Below are positions 1-6,575 of a stretch of DNA of 16,795 bases, one piece after another. The notes under the pieces were generated by a model. It was not told where the DNA came from. It did no database searches and worked only from the letters and a program-made list of their open reading frames with translations. The position numbers were made by a program, and so were the translations under genes. Within the stretch, counting starts at the first letter, position 1. Every line of letters begins with the position of its first letter. This DNA comes from Leptospira wolffii serovar Khorat str. Khorat-H2 (GTDB taxonomy: Bacteria; Spirochaetota; Leptospiria; Leptospirales; Leptospiraceae), in assembly GCF_000306115.2 (NCBI RefSeq), contig NZ_AKWX02000011.1:1-16795 (forward strand), given 5' to 3'.

Positions 1-60
1 GAAGGCCAAGCAAGGGTTGCGAAGCAAGCCCGAAGCGATGCGGCAAGTTGGCAGTTAAGC
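1..60 (-). repeat. attC-like site 0 (partial, cut by window edge)
   Basis: This is the right part of an attC-like site ending in the core GTTAAGC at 54-60. The sequence up to 60 is the same as the right end of sites 4, 7 and 14. It belongs to non-coding cassette copy 1, whose other end is the GCTTAAC core at 349-355. Confidence 0.75.
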
Positions 61-354
61 GAAGTTACGCCTCAAACACGTTGCAATTTAATTCAATTTC
101 ACTACTTGGACGAAAGTCCAATAGTATGAAATTCCCTTATTCCAAAGTATCGCGCTCCCCTTTCGGGATTGGATAAAATGGAACCATAAGCTTCCGCAGG
201 ACGCTTAAATATCAAGATGCAATCCCTGGCGACGGCACCAGCTCGCATTGGGGAGCGCTAAAACTCTGAAAAATTTCCTATGCTTTAGAACCAAATCTAC
301 ACGCTTCCGAGCTTCGAAAAAGAAAAAAACAAAATCCGGCGGAATTGCGCTTAA
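55..354. other. Non-coding cassette body, copy 1 (candidate structured RNA)
   Basis: No convincing coding region lies here; the open frames that cross it run on into the flanking attC sites. The body is shared with 10385-10684 (about 300 bp, many scattered substitutions and small indels) and its first part again with 16706-16795. It contains a strong hairpin at 101-125, a 9-bp inverted pair GCGCTCCCC (152-160) and GGGGAGCGC (250-258), and inside it a small stem CTGG/CCAG (226-229 and 238-241). These stems are kept in copy 2. It could be a small RNA, a promoter or regulatory cassette, or a decayed gene; the strand of any transcript is unknown. Confidence 0.6.
101..125. ncRNA. Conserved GNRA-capped hairpin in non-coding cassette, copy 1
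   Basis: The stem pairs ACTA with TAGT and TTGGAC with GTCCAA, with one bulged C at 105 and a GAAA tetraloop closed by C-G at 112-115. The same hairpin is intact in all three copies (also 10431-10455 and 16752-16776), although neighbouring bases have changed. Transcription is not shown. Confidence 0.4.
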
Positions 355-516
355 CGACCAAGGCTTGACGACGTTGGCGACTCTGAGCCTCGAAGAGGCG
401 TTAGAGCCAGGCGCGACCTTTTGCCAAGCAAAAGTCGTGACGGGAGCCAATGTGCCGAAGGCCAAGCAAGGGTTGCGAAGCAAGCCCGAAGCGATGCGGC
501 AAGTTGGCAGTTATAC
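349..516 (-). repeat. attC-like site 1 (mosaic)
   Basis: Cores are GCTTAAC (349-355) and GTTATAC (510-516). The central module and right half are the same as in site 14, but the left inner arm is GGCTTGACG as in sites 2, 10 and 13. It therefore does not fully pair with its own right inner arm (CGGCAAG). It looks like a recombinant of two attC types. It is the attC of the 529-1203 gene. Confidence 0.82.
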
Positions 517-528
517 GCCGTCTTTAGT

Positions 529-1203
529 TTATAGATCCCTTTTCGTTTGCTCTGAATATTCAACGTAGAATTGATCTCGAGCTTCTTTAATACTTAAATT
601 TGGGTGGGAGATCATATAATTATAGAAAGTGAAATAATCAGGATACTTCTTATATCGATCATCATATGCATTCAGAAAGAAAACATTCGAGAATCCAGGA
701 TCATCATCATTTTTTGCATCATCGTCCTCATTAGATAATGTGTAATCAAAAGTACAACTAATGTATGATAAAATAGGATCTTTTATCTGCTCTGTCTTTT
801 TAAACGCGACATCAGTTTTAAGTTGTATGAGATTATTTATTCCTCGTTCTTCAAAGAAGATTGGCAAATGAACCGATAGGGCATATAAAATGTCTTCAAC
901 ATGAACGTAAGTTATTTCTAATGGTGATTGAATAACATAAAGAGTCGTTATTATCTTTTTTTCTAAAAGCCAAATTATAAGCCATTCTGGATCGAATTGT
1001 TTTTCATCCGCACTTGAATATCTTTGAAAATGATCGGAAAAAATGAAAGCGCACCTATGTCCTTCGAACGATATTACTATATCGAAGCAAAGACTAACAG
1101 GCCATGAAAACTCCTTTGATTTTTCTACGTTGCAATAGGCCTTTACGTATTTCTCTGCTACTCGCAAAAACTCAGATTGCAACTTATCTCTAATTTCTGT
1201 CAT
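529..1203 (-). CDS. Hypothetical protein, 224 aa
   Basis: I do not recognise this protein. It is a soluble, mixed alpha/beta-looking protein with many aromatic residues, no signal peptide and no membrane segment. Near residues 170-180 there is a run rich in Asp, Glu and Asn. The start at 1203 is chosen because an AGAGGA ribosome site (1210-1215) sits a good distance upstream. The frame stays open to 1314, but the extra residues are translated attC sequence and are not believable. It is the only gene in its cassette; the cassette ends share 17 of 18 bases (GTTATACGCC then G or A, then TCTTTAG). Its stop codon lies about 13 bp from the attC core, so there is almost no untranslated tail. Confidence 0.72.
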   Translation of the reverse strand: MTEIRDKLQSEFLRVAEKYVKAYCNVEKSKEFSWPVSLCFDIVISFEGHRCAFIFSDHFQRYSSADEKQFDPEWLIIWLLEKKIITTLYVIQSPLEITYVHVEDILYALSVHLPIFFEERGINNLIQLKTDVAFKKTEQIKDPILSYISCTFDYTLSNEDDDAKNDDDPGFSNVFFLNAYDDRYKKYPDYFTFYNYMISHPNLSIKEARDQFYVEYSEQTKRDL

Positions 1204-1234
1204 ATATTTTCCTCTGAAAATATCTAAAGATGGC

Positions 1235-1387
1235 GTATAACGACCAAGGCTTGACGACGTTTCGCGAGTGCGCCAGCACTTGGCACGAGTTTTGCTCAGC
1301 AAAACGAGTGACAAAGCGAAATGTGCCGGAGGCCAAGCAAGAGTCGCAAAGCGATCTCGCAGCGCAGCGACAAGCCGAAAGTTATGC
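1235..1387 (-). repeat. attC-like site 2
   Basis: Cores are GTATAAC (1235-1241) and GTTATGC (1381-1387). The inner arms GGCTTG (1248-1253) and CAAGCC (1371-1376) are complementary. Further in, TTTCGC pairs with GCGAAA, and a hairpin with the 8-bp arms GTTTTGCT/AGCAAAAC fills the centre. It is the attC of the 1428-2273 cassette. Confidence 0.85.
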
Positions 1388-1427
1388 GGCGTAGGGTGAA
1401 AACCATATTACGATGAATATTAATTTA

Positions 1428-2273
1428 TCAGTCGAGTGAACAATTTGGAAGAACTCGAACATTCACGCAAAGATTTGGTCCATTGCAGTATGACTTCCAA
1501 TTTGCCTCTATGCTATAAGTCCTTGATATTCCACCAATTTGTCGAGTTATAGTCTGATTCAGAAACTGTTGTGGAGGATCTGCACCATTTTGAGCGTCAG
1601 TGGAAGTGGAAATTAGCGGGAAAAAATCCGGAGAAAGATCAACTCCCTGGACAATGCGTAGGATCCGCATATCAAGCCTTCCCCGCATATTTCCGCATAC
1701 ACTTTTACTAAAAACGGTAGAAAGGTTTGACCCGCCTGGTTCAAAATGAGCAGTAGCCCGGTAATCTGGATCTTTTTCGTTTGGGCACCACCATGCAAGA
1801 TTAAGGGCAAATTGACTATTTAGCTCTTCTCGTAGGCAGGCAGGCTTGGCTGGTTTTTTCTCATGCGAGTTACCAACCCATTCCGATTTTTTCATTGAAG
1901 TTGATTTACATTTACCAAAGATTCGAGCCTCTAAGGGACTGAAAGTAAAATGATTTCTTAAGATAGTAACGTCAATCTCAGCATACCCTTCACAGTAGCC
2001 GGGAAACTTATATTGAACATAGTGTCTGCCAAAGGGAACATTTTCTAAACGGAAGTTTCCATGAGGATCTGTATTGATTCGAAGTATTGGGCTGCCATCA
2101 AAGATGAATTCAACATTTTCCAGGGCGTCAGGAAGATTTCCAGTAACATAGGTTGCTGAGGCAAAGAATTTCTCCTTAATGAGGAAACCAATGCCGCCAA
2201 GCATTAGTAAAATAATGGGAGCCCAAAGGATTTCCCAAAAGTTTTTAGTCTTTGATTGCTTTTCTTCCGACAT
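1428..2273 (-). CDS. Membrane-anchored protein with carboxypeptidase-regulatory-like domain, 281 aa
   Basis: The start at 2273 has an AGAGG ribosome site six bases upstream. Residues 1-12 are charged, and residues about 13-32 form a single hydrophobic segment, giving an N-in anchor with the rest outside the cytoplasm. Residues about 42-100 (VTGNLPDALENVEF, then TDPHGNFRLENVPFGRHYVQ) match the pattern of carboxypeptidase-regulatory or PEGA-like beta-sandwich domains: a short insert, a D-x-x-G-x-F turn and a G-x-Y strand. The remaining 180 residues contain several cysteines and no domain I know. It is alone in its cassette, whose ends match over GTTATGCGGC. A surface or periplasmic role is an inference. 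Confidence 0.72.
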   Translation of the reverse strand: MSEEKQSKTKNFWEILWAPIILLMLGGIGFLIKEKFFASATYVTGNLPDALENVEFIFDGSPILRINTDPHGNFRLENVPFGRHYVQYKFPGYCEGYAEIDVTILRNHFTFSPLEARIFGKCKSTSMKKSEWVGNSHEKKPAKPACLREELNSQFALNLAWWCPNEKDPDYRATAHFEPGGSNLSTVFSKSVCGNMRGRLDMRILRIVQGVDLSPDFFPLISTSTDAQNGADPPQQFLNQTITRQIGGISRTYSIEANWKSYCNGPNLCVNVRVLPNCSLD

Positions 2274-2340
2274 ATGATACCTCTTGTAGAAAATTATATA
2301 AGATTATAGTGATTTTGGAAGGAGCAAGTGTCCCAATGCC

Positions 2341-2491
2341 GCATAACGACCAGTAATTGTCGAAGTTCCGCGCGTCCGAAGGACTTGGCGCGAGACTTGC
2401 TTTGCAAGGCGAGTGACAAAGCGGAATTTGGCGAAGCCCAAGCAAGGGTTGCGAAGCAATCCCGCAGCGCCGCGACAATTTTTAGTTATCT
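2341..2491 (-). repeat. attC-like site 3
   Basis: Cores are GCATAAC (2341-2347) and GTTATCT (2485-2491). The inner arms AATTGTCG (2355-2362) and CGACAATT (2473-2480) pair over 8 bp and differ in sequence from all other sites, while the central module is the common one. This covariation of both inner arms supports a folded site. It is the attC of the restriction-modification cassette. Confidence 0.84.
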
Positions 2492-2593
2492 GCTGTGCCG
2501 CGCCCCCAATGTCTAGCCGAGCGAAGCCATGGAGGGCTGAGCCGGTTAGGAAATGCCAATAGAATTGCTATTTAAGACTTAATATAACTTTGT

Positions 2594-2812
2594 TTAAATA
2601 TCTAAAAGATCTTTGGGCTTAACCTTTAATCGTTTAGATAACTTGAAAATCGAGTTAGCGGTGAAGTTAGCCCTGCCCGCTTCAATATCTTGTAAAGTCC
2701 TTACAGGAACAGCGTAATCGCCTTCATCCATATTTTCCTGAGTAAGTCCCTTATCCTTCCATACTTTCTGAATATTCTTTCCGATTTTTAATAAAAATTC
2801 TTCGAAATCCAC
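2594..2812 (-). CDS. XRE-family helix-turn-helix regulator, 72 aa
   Basis: This is a small Cro/C1-type DNA-binding protein. The helix-turn-helix lies around residues 23-45 (GLTQENMDEGD to RTLQDIEAGRANF), followed by KLSKRLKVKPKDLLDI, the usual closing helix of the family. Size and position beside a restriction-modification pair resemble controller (C) proteins, which time methyltransferase and endonuclease expression. It starts with GTG and has almost no leader: a TTCACA-17-CAATAT promoter-like match on the - strand would place the transcript start near the GTG. It is divergent from the second regulator at 2906, and a CGGTATA half-site lies just upstream of its start. Autoregulation is likely but inferred. 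Confidence 0.78.
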   Translation of the reverse strand: MDFEEFLLKIGKNIQKVWKDKGLTQENMDEGDYAVPVRTLQDIEAGRANFTANSIFKLSKRLKVKPKDLLDI

Positions 2813-2866
2813 ACACGGTATATTGCGGCATAGTTGACAAAATGTGAACGCGGTATACCGTGGGAG
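2813..2866. promoter_or_regulatory. Divergent promoter region with operator-like palindrome
   Basis: Between the two regulators lie a perfect 10-bp palindrome CGGTATACCG (2851-2860) and a related half-site ACGGTATA (2815-2822), 35 bp apart. TTGACA (2834-2839) is a -35-like match on the + strand, but no -10 at ideal spacing follows. The layout suits an operator for one or both helix-turn-helix proteins. Confidence 0.5.
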
Positions 2867-2905
2867 ATGTATTCTTTACAAATCTCTGCTCAAAAAGGTC
2901 TCTTT

Positions 2906-3214
2906 ATGACGGAAAAATCCAAAAACAAGTCTCAACGTATTGTCCGAAAACGACCTAAATCCGAGATCAGAAGGAGAATTTCCGAGGAAGAAAAGAAAGC
3001 ATTCTACCATCAGTTAAAAGTTGCGAGAATAGAAGCTAATCTTACCCAAGCGCAGGTTGCAAAGATGATCAAGAGAAGTAGAAGTCAGGTTTCGAAGATT
3101 GAATCCGGTAAATGTAGATTATATATGGATGAGTTTTTAAAGTTTATGAAGATCTATAAGAAATCTCCATTTTTCTTTTACTCTGTATTCACGACTAATG
3201 AAGTTATTAAATAA
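2906..3214 (+). CDS. XRE-family helix-turn-helix regulator, 102 aa
   Basis: This is a second, unrelated helix-turn-helix protein. The first 30 residues are very basic (Lys/Arg). The DNA-binding unit is around residues 38-75 (LKVARIEANLTQAQVAKMI, then RSRSQVSKIESGKCRLYMDEF). The frame is open from 2834, but that TTG lies in the TTGACA promoter-like box and the palindrome would be coding. I choose ATG 2906 because AAGG (2895-2898) lies 7 bases upstream. It runs against the usual cassette direction and must use its own promoter. It could be a partner or rival of the 2594 regulator, or an antitoxin-like protein; no toxin is evident beside it. Confidence 0.72.
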   Translation: MTEKSKNKSQRIVRKRPKSEIRRRISEEEKKAFYHQLKVARIEANLTQAQVAKMIKRSRSQVSKIESGKCRLYMDEFLKFMKIYKKSPFFFYSVFTTNEVIK

Positions 3215-3223
3215 CAGAAGAGA

Positions 3224-3260
3224 GCCCGAGTAAAATCTGCGAAGCAGTTTTAACGAGGGC
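3224..3260. terminator. Stem-loop after the 2906 regulator
   Basis: GCCC (3224-3227) pairs with GGGC (3257-3260), and inside it TAAAA and CTGC pair with GCAG and TTTTA around a GAA loop. It lies 10 bp after the stop codon, between two converging genes. A bidirectional terminator is plausible. Confidence 0.4.
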
Positions 3261-3384
3261 GTTCGGAGAAGACAAGTGAAGATTTGCGTCCCGATCGCGA
3301 AGCGTTCGGATGAATCAGCCGACCAGCTCTCAAAAGCACACTAGACAAGTAGAACATAAGTAACCTAGTCGAATTTAGCGTACC
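3261..3384. other. Intergenic stretch with no gene
   Basis: This stretch separates the regulator pair from the methyltransferase. Short GC-rich words resemble fragments of the attC repeats (for example GCGAAGCGTTCGG), but I find no paired TAAC/GTTA cores, so it is not called an attC site. It could be a worn joint where two cassettes fused. Confidence 0.35.
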
Positions 3385-5022
3385 CTAAACAGCAGACATG
3401 GGTTTTCTCATTCGTCTTGACTGCAAGCGTAGCCAAGCATTCTGAATACTATCAATTTTGCGCTTTGATTTCAAGTAAGGAAGTAAAGTAACTTTATCTT
3501 GGCTCAAAACTATTTCATTGATTCTAGTTTTTCTTGAAGTATACTTTCGATGTAAAGCCAAAAGGTCTGTTTTATTTTTCTTATCAATTAAAGGTATCTT
3601 TAGCTGTTCAATTTCCGATGGGACTAATTCGAGGACACCGCCTCCATAATGCCTACCTTCAAGTTCAGCAGATAGTGAAGTCAAAGAATTAACAAAAGAA
3701 TAGACAAACGTCGCCGGGTCGATCTCAGTTTTTATTCTATAAGAAGTGTCAGTACTTAGAGCATCAAAATCATTAAAAATCAATCGAGGCGTTTCATGTG
3801 AACGCTTTAGCATTCCAACTTTCGTTGAGAAAATTGAGGGCACTTTATACCAAGGACTTCTGATACGACATTTATACCTTAAATGTAACCCTTCCATCTC
3901 GCCTAATTTAATATAAGATTTTTCTCGCTCAGAAAGTCGTTCAAGCTCTTCACTAAAATAAATGAAATTGGCAGGCAAGCCAGCTTTCTTATTTGATTCA
4001 TGAGCCTTGCGATCGTATATCAGACCCTTTACGTGGTCACTTCTGCCGAACATTGGCAAAGATCTCTTTTGTAGACCATACTCCTTGACAATATCATCTG
4101 AAACTAAGAAGAAATCGTTTGCTCCGGTAACTATCCCGACATCCGCCTTAGCTATATCGCCAAACTTTTTTACCCATAGATGATTGTTTATTTCATGATA
4201 AATTGAAATTTCTTCATCAGATAAAAGAAACTCAGTCCATTTTAAATTTTCGAATGTTGGCTGCCTATATAATGATTCTTTTATGTAGCACTCAATTGGC
4301 TTATTAAAAAAGCTAAGAGGTAATTGGGCCTGAATAGAAATCCCTTTTGATGATTGGCCTGGAGCTTTCTTTTCAGCAATCAATAACATTGCTCCTTGCA
4401 ATGCAGAAGGGAAAAGTAAGGATTCAGGATCAAGCAATAATACTTTTGAATATGAAGATAATAAAAATGATCTAAGTGCAGATGCATGGAGAACATGTAT
4501 AATTTCAGATGGAATTACTAAAGCAAGTAATCCTCCCGGTTTAAGCAATCTACTAGATGCAATAACGAATGGAACCCATAGATTAGTATGCAACGTAAAC
4601 GGCAGAGAAGACTTTTCGAAGATTTTCCGAGTATTTTCTTGCTGCTTTTCAGAAAGATATTGATACCTAACAAAAGGAGGGTTGCCTACGACTGCATCAT
4701 ACTGTTCTACAAAATGACTTGAATCATTGTACCAAGACAGAAAATCAGTAGCTTCGATTGACCCTGACATCAAGCTAGCATTTTCTAACTTTTGCTTTGC
4801 CTTTGCTGCTTCAACCCTATCTATTTCAAAACCATCTAAATGAATTTCTGATTTCGATAACTTTGCCAATGCTTCAATAAAAGCACCATCTCCACAACTA
4901 GGTTCAAGAATACGTTTAGCTGATCTACTAATAACCCATTCTGCCAAATATGAAGCAATGCCCAAGGGAGTGTAATAACTTCCTCGAATCTTAGCCTCAG
5001 TCTGATCTTGAAAGAATTTCAT
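3385..5022 (-). CDS. N6-adenine DNA methyltransferase of a type II-like restriction-modification pair, 545 aa
   Basis: It transfers a methyl group from S-adenosylmethionine to adenine in a DNA target site, protecting host DNA. From ATG 5022: GSYYTP (residues 14-19) is the usual N-terminal motif of TaqI/Eco57I-like enzymes; LEPSCGDGAF (39-48) is the SAM-binding motif I; VVGNPPFVRYQY (111-122) holds the catalytic NPPF of N6-adenine enzymes. Motif I before the catalytic motif, with a long C-terminal target-recognition half, fits the gamma class. The frame also allows TTG at 5028, two codons earlier. The length is normal for the family. It is divergent from the endonuclease at 5128, with 105 bp between. 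Its promoter is one of the best in the window. The recognition sequence cannot be read from the sequence. Confidence 0.9.
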   Translation of the reverse strand: MKFFQDQTEAKIRGSYYTPLGIASYLAEWVISRSAKRILEPSCGDGAFIEALAKLSKSEIHLDGFEIDRVEAAKAKQKLENASLMSGSIEATDFLSWYNDSSHFVEQYDAVVGNPPFVRYQYLSEKQQENTRKIFEKSSLPFTLHTNLWVPFVIASSRLLKPGGLLALVIPSEIIHVLHASALRSFLLSSYSKVLLLDPESLLFPSALQGAMLLIAEKKAPGQSSKGISIQAQLPLSFFNKPIECYIKESLYRQPTFENLKWTEFLLSDEEISIYHEINNHLWVKKFGDIAKADVGIVTGANDFFLVSDDIVKEYGLQKRSLPMFGRSDHVKGLIYDRKAHESNKKAGLPANFIYFSEELERLSEREKSYIKLGEMEGLHLRYKCRIRSPWYKVPSIFSTKVGMLKRSHETPRLIFNDFDALSTDTSYRIKTEIDPATFVYSFVNSLTSLSAELEGRHYGGGVLELVPSEIEQLKIPLIDKKNKTDLLALHRKYTSRKTRINEIVLSQDKVTLLPYLKSKRKIDSIQNAWLRLQSRRMRKPMSAV

Positions 5023-5037
5023 AGCCAACGTTTAAGT

Positions 5038-5066
5038 AGTATAAATATGTGACATAACATTGACAA
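5038..5066 (-). promoter_or_regulatory. Methyltransferase promoter
   Basis: On the - strand TTGTCA (5066-5061) is followed after 17 bases by TATACT (5043-5038), about 15 bp before the methyltransferase start. The -35 region overlaps the TTGACA of the + strand promoter. An inverted pair TATGT/ACATA lies between the boxes. Confidence 0.6.
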
Positions 5067-5088
5067 GTAAAGTCATTTTTTAAAATCT
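5060..5088 (+). promoter_or_regulatory. Endonuclease promoter candidate
   Basis: TTGACA (5060-5065) is followed by TAAAAT (5081-5086, spacing 15) or AAATCT (5083-5088, spacing 17). It is weaker than the opposing methyltransferase promoter and shares its -35 bases, so the two polymerases probably exclude each other. Confidence 0.4.
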
Positions 5089-5127
5089 TTATTTTTAGGT
5101 CAGTAGTGAAAATTTAGGTTCATTCTT

Positions 5128-6330
5128 ATGGCGATAATAAGACCAATTTTTCAGCATTTCTATTCAAATGGAGACCATAGTGAACTATTAACCGACCTTT
5201 TCAGACAACCAAATTTTGGCGATATCATTATTATGACGGCATTTAGCCTATCTAGAGGTGTTATAGATCTACTTGGAGACTCTCCAATCTCGGATAAAAA
5301 TATTATTGTTTATACTGGTATCCGGAATGAGATCACTAGCGCACAAGCTTTGCATACTTATCTTAAAGTCGGTTGTAAATTATTTTGTGTCGATACTGGC
5401 CGGTCAGACTTAATTTTTCATCCGAAACTTTATTTAGCATATAATTCAGATAATGCAAAAGCAGTCATCGGTAGCGCAAATACCACTTTGGGTGGATTAA
5501 GAAACAATATAGAATCCAGCTTTCTAGTTCTAATGGATCGTCACGACCCAGAAGATGAAAGACTTTTTCAAGAAATTCTAACTACTGCAAGTAATTTTCA
5601 TGCAGAATATCCAAATAATGTGTTAGAAGTTATTAATCATTCACAAGTAACAGAGCTATTTAACAAAGGCTTGGTGTCTGATGAACGACAAATTCCTTTA
5701 AGGCAAAGTTCTAAACGAAGAGGAGATAGAACAAATTTACAGACAGACACACCACGAATTAATATAAATATACGCCATTCAGATATTTCAACACAAGACT
5801 TATCGGGTATCCCTGTAATTACAGATGAACCGCATGATACTTATATAGAAAATGATGAGACTTTAGAAACACCGAATCTCTTGATCTTAAGAGGGCAGCT
5901 TGTTTATGAAAAATCTTCATTAAGCAGAAGCGATGCGCAAATTGTTCCAGAAGGATCAAATCCAACTGGAAATATCCGGTTGGCTCGATCTAATTTTACG
6001 ATAAATGGACAGCAAATTGATTGGCGTATTTATTTCCGAAATGAAGTATTCGGAAGTTATGATTGGCAAGTAACGGATTTAAGTAAACCGACTCAAGAGA
6101 ACGCTTTAGTTTCATTCCGAATATTTTTGATGGGTATTTATTACGGTCACTACGACTTAAGGTTATCTCATGACCCAGAAAGAGAGGCGGGTCAGAATAA
6201 TGTGCCAACGTGGTTACACTGGGGAACAGAAGTTGGTAAGATAATTAGGCAATTGCACGTTGAGAATAGAACACTTCGAATTTACGCACCTGATGCTACT
6301 GGACAACCGTTCACACTCACGATAGACTAA
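5128..6330 (+). CDS. Phospholipase D-fold restriction endonuclease, 400 aa
   Basis: It probably cuts unmethylated DNA at the site protected by the neighbouring methyltransferase. Residues 98-124 carry one HKD-type motif: HPKLY gives His98 and Lys100, then GSANTTLGG gives Ser116 and Asn118. A single motif is what BfiI and NgoFVII-like enzymes have; they form one active site from two subunits. The C-terminal third (about 290-400) is a beta-rich stretch where BfiI-like proteins carry their B3-like DNA-recognition domain; that assignment here is inference. The spacing from the divergent methyltransferase is 105 bp. It is on the + strand, against the cassette direction. The ribosome site is weak (TTAGG, 9 bases upstream). 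A PLD-family nuclease of another kind is the alternative. Confidence 0.82.
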   Translation: MAIIRPIFQHFYSNGDHSELLTDLFRQPNFGDIIIMTAFSLSRGVIDLLGDSPISDKNIIVYTGIRNEITSAQALHTYLKVGCKLFCVDTGRSDLIFHPKLYLAYNSDNAKAVIGSANTTLGGLRNNIESSFLVLMDRHDPEDERLFQEILTTASNFHAEYPNNVLEVINHSQVTELFNKGLVSDERQIPLRQSSKRRGDRTNLQTDTPRININIRHSDISTQDLSGIPVITDEPHDTYIENDETLETPNLLILRGQLVYEKSSLSRSDAQIVPEGSNPTGNIRLARSNFTINGQQIDWRIYFRNEVFGSYDWQVTDLSKPTQENALVSFRIFLMGIYYGHYDLRLSHDPEREAGQNNVPTWLHWGTEVGKIIRQLHVENRTLRIYAPDATGQPFTLTID

Positions 6331-6345
6331 CGCTTTAATTATACC

Positions 6346-6376
6346 TTAAAGCCAGCCAAGGACGGCTGGCGCTTAA
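6346..6376. terminator. Stem-loop after the endonuclease gene
   Basis: A perfect 7-bp stem GCCAGCC (6351-6357) and GGCTGGC (6364-6370) encloses a 6-base loop, with flanking TTAA and GCTTAA that extend it. It lies 16 bp after the stop codon. There is no clear T run after the stem. Confidence 0.45.
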
Positions 6377-6397
6377 ACCAAAGGGGCGCGGCATGGC

Positions 6398-6538
6398 AGA
6401 TAACGACGTTGGCTTGCCGACGTTTTGCAATGGCACGAGACTTGCTCTGCAAGACGAGTGACAGAAGCAAAATGTGCCGAAGGCCAAGCAAGGGTTGCGA
6501 AGCAAGCCCGAAGCGATGCGGCAAGTTGGCAGTTAAGC
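6398..6538 (-). repeat. attC-like site 4
   Basis: Cores are AGATAAC (6398-6404) and GTTAAGC (6532-6538). The inner arms CTTGCCG (6413-6419) and CGGCAAG (6519-6525) are complementary. It is almost the same as site 7. It is the attC of the hydrolase cassette. Confidence 0.84.
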
Positions 6539-6575
6539 GAAGTAAAGCCCGGACTAAAGAGATCTTACTTTCATA

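Noticed and set aside
55..354. tRNA or known riboswitch in the non-coding cassette
   Set aside because: No cloverleaf, no T-loop GTTCGA-type sequence and no riboswitch core that I know could be placed.
205..568. Open frames on both strands across 205-568, and similar ones at 6339-6648, 10244-10762, 12461-12799 and 13978-14206
   Set aside because: They are translations of attC repeats and the non-coding cassette. The same peptides recur wherever the repeat occurs, and they have no ribosome sites or start consistent with a gene.
1204..1314. Longer N-termini for the genes at 529, 6576, 10945 and 12666
   Set aside because: The added residues come from the attC repeat; internal starts with better N-termini, and in part ribosome sites, fit better.
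1613..1810. Second-frame gene inside 1428-2273, and similar shadows at 5996-6208, 6932-7153, 9694-9924, 11995-12183, 13497-13721 and 15843-16058
   Set aside because: They lie fully within better-supported genes, have no ribosome sites and no recognisable features.
2834..2905. TTG at 2834 or ATG at 2867 as start of the second regulator
   Set aside because: The TTG is part of a TTGACA box and the palindrome would be coding; the ATG at 2867 has its purine run directly against it. ATG 2906 has a well-spaced AAGG.
3215..3384. Worn attC site inside the restriction-modification cassette
   Set aside because: There are short attC-like words but no TAAC/GTTA core pair and no inner arms that match.
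2485..6404. Transposon with 22-bp terminal inverted repeats
   Set aside because: There is no transposase and no target duplication, and the same end logic holds for every cassette with different sequences, which fits attC arms and not one transposon family.
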